This document shows positions 1-4,751 of a DNA stretch of 6,335 nucleotides, piece by piece. Position 1 is the first letter of the stretch. Each line of letters begins with the position of its first letter. The stretch is from Betaproteobacteria bacterium (GTDB lineage: Bacteria; Pseudomonadota; Gammaproteobacteria; Burkholderiales; Sulfuriferulaceae). The stretch covers positions 1 to 6,335 of the forward strand of contig DMQT01000111.1 of assembly GCA_003455595.1 (NCBI GenBank), in the 5' to 3' direction. A program made the position numbers and the translations under genes. A model generated the notes under the pieces. The model ran no database searches. It saw only the letters and a program-made list of their open reading frames with translations, and had not been told where the DNA came from.

Positions 1-1
1 C

Positions 2-283
2 ACCTTGAGCGTGGCGTTTTTTCAGATGTATGGCGCGACGCAGGACAATGTGCCGCTGTTTTCGCGCCAGATCGGCCTGCTGATGACGCTGCCATTGTTG
101 CTGGGCTTGACCCTCAAAAGCGTGCTGTTTGGTTTGAGCGTGACGCTGATTCCGCTAAAAACCGGCCTGGAAATTCCCAAACGCCTGTTCATGGTGCCGA
201 TTGCCGTGCTGAAAGGCATGATGCGGGTGTTTTTTGCCATCATCATCATTGAGGTGACATCATTAGCGATCACCTTCATCTAG
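2..283 (+). CDS. MlaE-family phospholipid ABC transporter permease, C-terminal part (5' truncated by window edge)
   Basis: This is the C-terminal ~93 residues of an inner-membrane permease of the MlaE/YrbE family, which works with an ATPase and an MCE (MlaD-type) protein to move phospholipid between the inner and outer membranes. The reading frame is open from the first bases of the window, so the gene begins upstream; the in-frame TTG at 5 is not a real start. What is visible fits the family's C-terminus: a polar stretch, then LLMTLPLLLGLTLKSVLFGL, where the family has its conserved 'D..gLiKslvFG' helix, then a short loop (KTGLEIPKR), and a final hydrophobic helix ending in IIIIEVTSLAITFI. 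The gene overlaps the start of the next one by 22 nt and is followed by an MCE gene, which supports the assignment. The N-terminus is not visible, so I cannot say whether it carries a fused STAS domain, as some MlaE proteins of this operon type do. Confidence 0.85.
   Translation, partial: TLSVAFFQMYGATQDNVPLFSRQIGLLMTLPLLLGLTLKSVLFGLSVTLIPLKTGLEIPKRLFMVPIAVLKGMMRVFFAIIIIEVTSLAITFI
251..256 (+). promoter_or_regulatory. Ribosome binding site that points to an ATT start codon
   Basis: GAGGTG followed by ACATC and then ATT at 262. The same layout occurs before the transaldolase gene, where GAGGTG, TCATC and a normal ATG are seen; 12 of 14 bases match between the two sites, including the 5-nt spacing. 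No ATG, GTG or TTG lies in the correct frame near this site. This supports initiation at the rare codon ATT for the ATPase-like gene. Confidence 0.5.
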
Positions 284-738
284 ACTGGTGCGCAGATGAA
301 GCGCAACGGCAGCAACGGCTGAATAGCCTGCTGGGTGTGCACGCTGATGGCTGTGCGCTGGTATCGACGACATTGCCATTACGGGTCAATCTGACAGCAC
401 TGGAAAACATCGCCCTGATCCAGCAGTTCCATGCTCGCCTGAACTGGCTGCACGCCAGCGCCCAGGCTCAGCACCTGCTCAATCTGGCCGGTCATGGCGA
501 TTGCGCGATGAAACGCGATGAAGACCTCACGCCGACGCAGCGCTTTGCGGTCAAAATGGCGCGCGCCATCGTGCAGTCACGACCCTTGCTGGTGATTGAT
601 CGCCCGGCACTGTTGTTGCCCGACTCGCCATACCCGACATTGCTGGCGAGTCTGCTGCACAGCCTGTCCGATGCGTTGCCGGATTATCAGATTCTTGACT
701 ATGACTGGAACAAACCCTTGTATCAGGGCCTGATATGA
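262..738 (+). CDS. Degenerate ABC-ATPase-like protein in MCE transporter operon, probable ATT start
   Basis: A protein of about 158 residues, if it starts at ATT 262, in the operon slot of the transporter ATPase. Remnants of an ABC ATPase can be followed in order. Residues 34-53 resemble the Q-loop region (TLPLRVNLTALENIAL), but VSTT stands where Gln is expected. Residues 88-104 resemble the signature helix, with LTPTQ for LSGGQ and then the well-kept KMARAIV. Residues 108-115 (PLLVIDRP) resemble Walker B, with Arg in place of the catalytic Glu. Near the end ILDYD stands where the H-loop (V-T-H-D) would be. There is no Walker A: only about 33 residues precede the Q-loop region, against about 80 in a full ATPase. 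It should therefore not hydrolyse ATP by the normal mechanism. The frame is uninterrupted and the stop overlaps the next start (ATGA), which argues for a maintained gene rather than a decaying one. The start is uncertain: GTG 337 is the first standard in-frame start but has no ribosome binding site. Confidence 0.65.
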   Translation: MSDHLHLDWCADEAQRQQRLNSLLGVHADGCALVSTTLPLRVNLTALENIALIQQFHARLNWLHASAQAQHLLNLAGHGDCAMKRDEDLTPTQRFAVKMARAIVQSRPLLVIDRPALLLPDSPYPTLLASLLHSLSDALPDYQILDYDWNKPLYQGLI

Positions 739-1682
739 ATAAATCCATACAATTCAAGGTTGGCCTGTTTTTGGTCGGTTTTTTTATCGTCAGCATCAGC
801 GCACTGTTTTATCTGCTGTATGCGCGTGGCACATTTGAACGGCAGGCGCATTTCACGCTCATTGCATTCGACGCAACCGGTATCGGAGCCGGCACGCCCC
901 TGGTCTATCGCGGCATTGCCATCGGCAGCGTCACCGGCGTCGCCCATAGTGACCGCGGCCTGGCACTGGTGAAAATCAGCATCCCCGAACACGAACACCG
1001 CTGGCTGCGCACCTCCAGCGAATTCACCCTGGACAAACCCTTGGTAGGCGCGGCTGCGATTCGGCTGGATACCAACGACCTGAATGCCGCCGAGCTCACC
1101 AATGGCACCAGCGTACCGCTCATTCTGAGCCCGCCGCTCGACGTGCCCGGACTGGTCGCCAAAGCCAACGTCGTCCTCAACCAGCTTGCCACGGTGAGCG
1201 CCAATGTGGCGCAGATGACGCGTAAGGACAGTGAAATCAACGTCACGCTCGGCAACCTCAAGACCATCACCGGACAAATGACCGGCAAATACGGCGTCGT
1301 GGGCGGCTTGCTCGGTGGCGACAAACAAGCTCAGGTTTTGATGGATGCATTGCAAAACGTGCGGTCGCTGACGGCCAATCTCAACCAGATTTCACACAAG
1401 CTGGATCGCTGGGCGTTCGCCAATGGCGGTGTGGCAGACAAGGCCGACCAGTCATTGGGACAAATTCAAAGCCTGCTGGGCGAAGTGCGCAGCAGCCTGA
1501 AAAAAGTCGATACGCTGCTGGTCAATGCCAACGCCTTGACCGCGAACCTCAAAGACGGTACCGACGACCTGGTGCAATTGCGTGGCCAGGTGGATGAAGC
1601 GGTAAGTCAGGCCAACCAGCTGATACTCAAAATCAACCGTTTCCTGCCATCTTCCAAAGCGGGCGAGGTGAAGCTGCCATGA
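735..1682 (+). CDS. MlaD-family MCE-domain protein (phospholipid transporter substrate-binding subunit)
   Basis: A 315-residue protein with the standard MlaD layout. Residues 1-8 are cytoplasmic, residues 9-29 form one membrane anchor (GLFLVGFFIVSISALFYLLY), and the MCE domain spans roughly 38-113, including the family's GIGAGTPLVYRGIAIGSVTGV (49-69). After it comes a long, mostly alpha-helical periplasmic part (about 140-310) rich in spaced Leu, Val and Asn, likely coiled coil, with a Gly-rich break (GKYGVVGGLLGGDK) near 184-197. MCE proteins assemble as hexameric rings that pass phospholipids through a central pore; the long helical tail resembles MCE proteins that reach across the periplasm. 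E. coli MlaD is about 180 residues, so this is the longer type. The start is the ATG of an ATGA overlap with the ATPase-like gene, without a strong ribosome binding site, so translation is probably coupled. Confidence 0.93.
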   Translation: MNKSIQFKVGLFLVGFFIVSISALFYLLYARGTFERQAHFTLIAFDATGIGAGTPLVYRGIAIGSVTGVAHSDRGLALVKISIPEHEHRWLRTSSEFTLDKPLVGAAAIRLDTNDLNAAELTNGTSVPLILSPPLDVPGLVAKANVVLNQLATVSANVAQMTRKDSEINVTLGNLKTITGQMTGKYGVVGGLLGGDKQAQVLMDALQNVRSLTANLNQISHKLDRWAFANGGVADKADQSLGQIQSLLGEVRSSLKKVDTLLVNANALTANLKDGTDDLVQLRGQVDEAVSQANQLILKINRFLPSSKAGEVKLP

Positions 1683-2365
1683 AACTTTTTTTCAGCCTGC
1701 TGACCGCATTCACTCTCAGCGCCTGCGGCGGCACCAGCGTACCCGACTGGCAAATCGACGCACAAACTGCCACCCAGCGCTACACACGTTATTTTCTGGC
1801 GGGCCAGGTGCAGCGCGCCGAAGCCAGTTTTACCCAAGCGCGCAAGGCGGTCGCGGCCACTGGCAACATCAACGCCGTCAGCCACATTGAACTGGTGCGC
1901 TGTGGCTTGCAGACTGCGACGCTCTATTTTTCACCCTGTACGGGTTACAACCAGCTTGCGGCTCTCGCCAGCGATCCGGCCGATGCCGCTTATGCGCGTT
2001 TTATCAGTGGCGACTGGCAAGGTTTGAATCGCGCCTTGTTGCCACCGCAATATGCCGCTTTCGCCGCCGCTACAGCGCCCAATCCGGTTGAAACCCAGCG
2101 CCTTATCCGTGCTATCAACGACCCGATTTCGCGGCTGATTGCCACCGGCTTGAGTTTCCGCCGCGGCATGGTGGACGACGCGACGCTGCAGGCCGCCATT
2201 GACACTGCATCGGCGCAAGGCTGGCGCAGGCCCTTGCTCACTTACCTGAAATTACAGCAGCAACGTACTATCGACCCGGCAACACGCGCAGCAATACAGG
2301 CGCGTATCGAACTGGTCGAGGAATCATTGCAGGCGCCCGCTAAAAACATCACAACGGCACCTTAA
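1679..2365 (+). CDS. Lipoprotein of unknown family, last gene of the MCE transporter operon
   Basis: A 228-residue protein with a short lipoprotein signal: MKLFFSLLTAFTLSAC, with lipobox LSAC and acylated Cys16. The residue after Cys is Gly rather than Asp, which by the usual sorting rule predicts the outer membrane. The mature part looks all-helical and Ala/Gln-rich. Residues 24-60 (RYTRYFLAGQVQRAEASFTQ region) resemble a TPR helix pair, and two cysteines at 75 and 87 could form a disulfide. I do not recognise a named domain; it is not obviously the ABC-type auxiliary lipoprotein (DUF330/PqiC-like) that often closes this type of operon. Its start overlaps the MCE gene stop by ATGA, so it is made together with the transporter. 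A role as outer-membrane docking partner of the MCE tunnel is inference from position and signal only. Confidence 0.8.
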   Translation: MKLFFSLLTAFTLSACGGTSVPDWQIDAQTATQRYTRYFLAGQVQRAEASFTQARKAVAATGNINAVSHIELVRCGLQTATLYFSPCTGYNQLAALASDPADAAYARFISGDWQGLNRALLPPQYAAFAAATAPNPVETQRLIRAINDPISRLIATGLSFRRGMVDDATLQAAIDTASAQGWRRPLLTYLKLQQQRTIDPATRAAIQARIELVEESLQAPAKNITTAP

Positions 2366-2371
2366 TCTCGT

Positions 2372-2426
2372 AGTCTGGTCTATTTCTCAACTCGGACTTG
2401 AAGTCTGGTCTATACCCAAATTCGGA
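2372..2426 (+). repeat. Two imperfect 25-bp direct repeats, 30 bp apart, upstream of tal
   Basis: Unit one is 2372-2396 and unit two is 2402-2426. Both start with AGTCTGGTCTAT (12/12 identical) and end with TCGGA; about 20 of 25 bases match overall. The start-to-start distance is exactly 30 bp, close to three helical turns. Between and into unit two lies the small palindrome GACTTGAAGTC (2395-2405). The second unit ends inside the transaldolase ribosome binding site. This could be a paired operator, a local duplication, or a piece of a dispersed repeat; the sequence alone does not decide. No convincing promoter is visible in the gap, so tal may be read through from the lipid operon. Confidence 0.7.
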
Positions 2427-2430
2427 GGTG
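2424..2430 (+). promoter_or_regulatory. Strong ribosome binding site of transaldolase gene
   Basis: GGAGGTG lies 5 nt before ATG 2436 and is complementary to the 16S rRNA 3' end over all seven bases. It fixes the start at 2436 rather than at the second ATG two codons later. It overlaps the end of the second direct repeat, so anything binding that repeat could affect translation or transcription of tal. Confidence 0.85.
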
Positions 2431-2435
2431 TCATC

Positions 2436-3512
2436 ATGAGCATGCTGCGCAACGTGAACGCATTGGGTCAATCCATCTGGCTGGACAACTTGTCCCGCAC
2501 CCTGTTGCGTGAAGGCGGGCTGCAAAGTCTGATCGAGGTAGACGGCATTTCCGGCGTCACCTCCAATCCCAGCATTTTCCAGAAAGCGCTGGCTGACAGC
2601 CCCTATTACCGCGACGATCTGGCGCGCCTGAAAGCCACCGAGCCGGATGCGGAAAAGCGTTATGAAGCGCTCGTCATCCCCGACATCCAGGCTGCGTGTG
2701 ACCTCCTGCATGCCACATTCGAGCGTACCCACGGCGATGACGGCTATGTCAGCCTGGAAGTGTCGCCTCATCTGGCGCATGACAGCGAGGGCTCCATGAC
2801 CGCTGCACGCCGCCTTGCTGCCGCAGTCAATCGCCCCAATCTGCTCATCAAGATCCCCGGCACCCCAGCGGGTCTGATTGCGTTTGAACAGCTGGTGAGC
2901 GAAGGCTACTCCATCAATATCACACTGCTGTTTTCATTACGCCAAACCGTACGCATTTTCGAAGCCTACATCCGTGGTTTGAAACAGCGCCAGGCCCAAG
3001 GCGGCAAACTCGACAGCATCAAGGCCGTCGCCAGCCTGTTCCTGTCGCGGGTGGATACGCTGGTTGACCAGCGCCTTGCCAATATGAATAACGATGCTGC
3101 CCAGGCACTGCAAGGGCGCGCCGCATTGTGTATCGCAAAGCTGGCATATCAGCGTTATCTCGACCTGTTTCACAGCCCTCTTTTTGCTGAATTGACACAC
3201 GCTGGCGCCCGTCCGCAATACCTGCTGTGGGCCAGCACCGGCACCAAAAATCCAGCCTATTCTGACGTCAAATATCTGGAGCCGCTGATTGGCAAGGAAA
3301 CCATTAACACCGTACCCGACGCTACCCTGGGCGCGTTTCGACAACACGGCAAAGCCGCCAACACCATTAGTGAATGCATAGGCGAAGCCGAGGCCGACTA
3401 CCGCGCGCTGGAAACGCTTGGCCTGGATTTGAACGAAATCGGTGACACGCTGCAAAATGATGGCCTGAAATTGTTTGCAGACGCCTATGAAAAATTGCTG
3501 ACTTCCAGCTAA
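2436..3512 (+). CDS. tal: Transaldolase
   Basis: A 358-residue transaldolase (EC 2.2.1.2), a cytoplasmic enzyme of the non-oxidative pentose phosphate pathway. It moves a dihydroxyacetone unit between sedoheptulose 7-phosphate and glyceraldehyde 3-phosphate, giving erythrose 4-phosphate and fructose 6-phosphate. Visible motifs: SIWLDNLSR with Asp17, GVTSNPSIF (40-48), SLEVSP with Glu108, and LLIKIPGT, where Lys139 is the Schiff-base lysine. Downstream are ASLFLSRVDTLVD and the STGTKNP motif. Asp17, Glu108 and Lys139 correspond to the catalytic triad of E. coli TalB (Asp17, Glu96, Lys132), so the enzyme should be active. The length matches the longer class found in actinobacteria, cyanobacteria and many betaproteobacteria (about 360-370) rather than E. 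coli TalB (317). The gene follows the lipid operon after 70 nt on the same strand, with no functional link evident. Confidence 0.97.
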   Translation: MSMLRNVNALGQSIWLDNLSRTLLREGGLQSLIEVDGISGVTSNPSIFQKALADSPYYRDDLARLKATEPDAEKRYEALVIPDIQAACDLLHATFERTHGDDGYVSLEVSPHLAHDSEGSMTAARRLAAAVNRPNLLIKIPGTPAGLIAFEQLVSEGYSINITLLFSLRQTVRIFEAYIRGLKQRQAQGGKLDSIKAVASLFLSRVDTLVDQRLANMNNDAAQALQGRAALCIAKLAYQRYLDLFHSPLFAELTHAGARPQYLLWASTGTKNPAYSDVKYLEPLIGKETINTVPDATLGAFRQHGKAANTISECIGEAEADYRALETLGLDLNEIGDTLQNDGLKLFADAYEKLLTSS

Positions 3513-3550
3513 TCAAGTCTTGCTGTACGTTTCAGCGCAAGAAATGTCAT

Positions 3551-3579
3551 TTGACACACCGGGTTGAACGGGGTAATTT
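3551..3579 (+). promoter_or_regulatory. Predicted sigma70-type promoter of the SCP2-like gene
   Basis: A perfect -35 TTGACA (3551-3556), a 17-nt spacer and -10 TAATTT (3574-3579; 3 of 6 to TATAAT, with the important first two and last bases kept). Transcription would begin near 3586, leaving a leader of about 70 nt. It lies in the 142-nt gap after tal, so the SCP2-like gene is probably its own unit. Confidence 0.65.
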
Positions 3580-3585
3580 TTACGC

Positions 3586-3612
3586 TTCGATGGCAATCTA
3601 CTCGCCTTCGAA
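3586..3612 (+). other. Hairpin at the predicted mRNA 5' end of the SCP2-like gene
   Basis: TTCGATGGC (3586-3594) and GCCTTCGAA (3604-3612) pair over 8 of 9 positions, with one T-T mismatch and a 9-nt loop. The first base falls about where transcription should start from the promoter just upstream. A 5'-terminal hairpin of this kind can protect an mRNA from decay; a protein-binding inverted repeat is the alternative. Confidence 0.45.
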
Positions 3613-3640
3613 CACTATTCAAATAAATTACTTACTAATT

Positions 3641-3646
3641 GAGGAG
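3641..3646 (+). promoter_or_regulatory. Ribosome binding site of the SCP2-like gene
   Basis: GAGGAG, 8 nt before ATG 3655, in an AT-rich unstructured stretch (3613-3640). This combination suggests efficient translation and confirms the start. Confidence 0.8.
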
Positions 3647-3654
3647 ACGCACAA

Positions 3655-4179
3655 ATGCATGCTGGATTGAAAAAACTCGCTGTTCTGTCTGGTTTTGGCT
3701 TGTCCATGCTGGCAGGTCAAGCAGTCGCCGCACCGGTTCTGATGACACCTGAATGGGCTGCGCAAGCCTGTGAGGCCTGGAACAAGGACGCTACGTTGAC
3801 GGATGGACTGGGTGGCAAATGGATTGGCAACAACAAGGGGCGTGGCTACAAAGTCATCCACATGTACCGTACCGACTGCGAATCCAGCCCGCAAGTTGAA
3901 ATGCGTATCGCCGATAAAGGCGGTAAAGCCATGTGCGTATATGGTGGCAAAATTGAAACTGCCAAACTCGATTCCGGCGCAGACTATCTGATGCACGCTA
4001 CCACCGAAAAATGGACTGAAATGGGCGCCGGTGAATACGGCCCGATGAAGGCCATGATGTTTGGCCGTCTCAAGTTTGAAGGCCCTAAAATGGAGGCCAT
4101 GGGGGTGATGGGGCCATTTACCAGCTTCCTGCGCCTAGTCGGAAAAGTACCGAGCGACGCCGCCAACTGCCCTAAATAA
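3655..4179 (+). CDS. Secreted SCP2-like (sterol carrier fold) lipid-binding protein
   Basis: A 174-residue protein with a clear Sec signal peptide: MHAGLKK, a hydrophobic core, then AVAA|PV with cleavage after Ala26. The mature protein (about 148 residues) should be periplasmic. Residues 80-163 look like an SCP2-type lipid-binding domain: a beta strand region (QVEMRIADKGGKAMCVYGG), then the family-like pattern DYLMHATTEKWTEMGAGEYG (110-129), and AMMFGRLKFEGPKMEAM (133-149) ahead of a helix FTSFLRLVGKVP. SCP2 folds hold lipids or other hydrophobic ligands in a cavity. Four cysteines in the mature part (39, 75, 94, 172) could form two disulfides, fitting an oxidising periplasm. The gene has its own promoter, a strong ribosome binding site and a strong terminator, so it is monocistronic and probably well expressed. 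A link to the MCE lipid operon about 1.3 kb upstream is possible but is inference. Assignment to SCP2 rests on pattern recognition and should be confirmed by profile search. Confidence 0.75.
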   Translation: MHAGLKKLAVLSGFGLSMLAGQAVAAPVLMTPEWAAQACEAWNKDATLTDGLGGKWIGNNKGRGYKVIHMYRTDCESSPQVEMRIADKGGKAMCVYGGKIETAKLDSGADYLMHATTEKWTEMGAGEYGPMKAMMFGRLKFEGPKMEAMGVMGPFTSFLRLVGKVPSDAANCPK

Positions 4180-4198
4180 GCAGCGCGTTAGCGCCATT

Positions 4199-4225
4199 AA
4201 AAAGCCCTCGATACGAGGGCTTTTT
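4199..4225. terminator. Bidirectional intrinsic terminator between convergent genes
   Basis: Perfect 12-bp inverted repeat AAAAAGCCCTCG / CGAGGGCTTTTT with a 3-nt ATA loop. The T-run follows the stem on the + strand (ending the SCP2-like gene, 19 nt after its stop) and the A-run gives a T-run on the - strand (ending the FKBP gene, 21 nt after its stop). A small GCGC-GTTA-GCGC hairpin at 4183-4194 precedes it. Confidence 0.95.
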
Positions 4226-4246
4226 GTTTGGGCACGATTTAAACGC

Positions 4247-4738
4247 CTAATGTAGTCGCGGCGCACTCGCGTCTTCTGGTTTGCCGTTGGCAATCTCCTC
4301 TGCGGTAGCGTCGCGCACATCCACGATATTCACAATAAAGTTCACCGTTTGACCTGCCAACGCGTGGTTGCCGTCGATGGTAAGCTTATCGCCCACAATC
4401 TGGGTAACACGAAATTCCTTGCTCTCGCCCTTATCATTCTCGAACGGGACTGCCGCACCAATGTGCCGGAACTGCGGCGGCACATTGTCGATCATGTCGG
4501 TAAAGGTCAGTTCGGGTTGATGTGAACCAAAGCCATCAGCAGGCGGCAAACTGACTTCAACGCGATCACCGGGTGACTTGTTGTTCAGCGCAGATTCAAT
4601 TTTCTCAAACAGCCCACTATTTGCGCCATGCACATAGCCAATGGGAATGTCGTACTGTTCAAACACGTCGCCGTTCTGATCGATGATGCTGTATGTGAGA
4701 TACACCACTTTGTTGCGTGCCACTTTTTTAAGGCTCAT
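4247..4738 (-). CDS. FKBP-type peptidyl-prolyl cis-trans isomerase, SlyD-like
   Basis: A 163-residue cytoplasmic FKBP of the SlyD group, which isomerises Xaa-Pro bonds and acts as a folding chaperone. The FKBP half is split by an insert-in-flap domain as in SlyD: VVYLTYSIIDQNGDVFEQ (11-28), GYVHGAN (34-40), SALNNKSPGDRVEVSLPP (49-66), then GFGSHQPEL (69-77). The flap domain runs about 71-128 and contains FRVTQI and DGNHALAG (122-129), the equivalent of SlyD's D-x-NHPLAG. FKBP strands then resume with VNFIVNIVDVRDATAEE (132-148). Unlike E. coli SlyD it has no His/Cys-rich metal-binding tail; the protein ends about 15 residues after the fold. The usual IPGLEKAL motif is replaced by SGLFEKIESAL, so the active site loop is divergent. 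No signal peptide. It starts 13 nt after the GH57 stop on the same strand, so the two are probably one transcript; its ribosome binding site is weak (AAGAG, about 10 nt upstream). Confidence 0.9.
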   Translation of the reverse strand: MSLKKVARNKVVYLTYSIIDQNGDVFEQYDIPIGYVHGANSGLFEKIESALNNKSPGDRVEVSLPPADGFGSHQPELTFTDMIDNVPPQFRHIGAAVPFENDKGESKEFRVTQIVGDKLTIDGNHALAGQTVNFIVNIVDVRDATAEEIANGKPEDASAPRLH

Positions 4739-4751
4739 TGGACGGTCACTC

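Noticed and set aside
337..339. GTG as start of the ATPase-like gene
   Set aside because: No ribosome binding site upstream, and it would drop 25 residues; the ATT at 262 has a well-placed GAGGTG. It remains a fallback.
723..1355. Long reverse-strand open frame opposite the MCE gene
   Set aside because: Antisense shadow of a clear MCE-domain gene, with no ribosome binding site or recognisable protein features.
2371..2413. IscR-type operator suggested by TAGTC followed by a TAT end
   Set aside because: Spacing within the half-site is wrong and there is no inverted partner; the copies are direct, not inverted.
2372..2426. CRISPR array
   Set aside because: Only two imperfect copies with a 5-nt gap between units; no spacers and no cas genes.
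2349..2780. Reverse-strand open frame whose C-terminus contains a repeated (Y)RPD(F/Y) pattern
   Set aside because: It lies almost wholly antisense to the well-supported transaldolase gene; the repeat in the protein merely reflects the DNA direct repeat at 2372-2426.
3518..3542. Possible terminator after tal (TCTTGC / GCAAGA stem)
   Set aside because: Only 6 bp with a 13-nt loop and no T-run after it; too weak to call.
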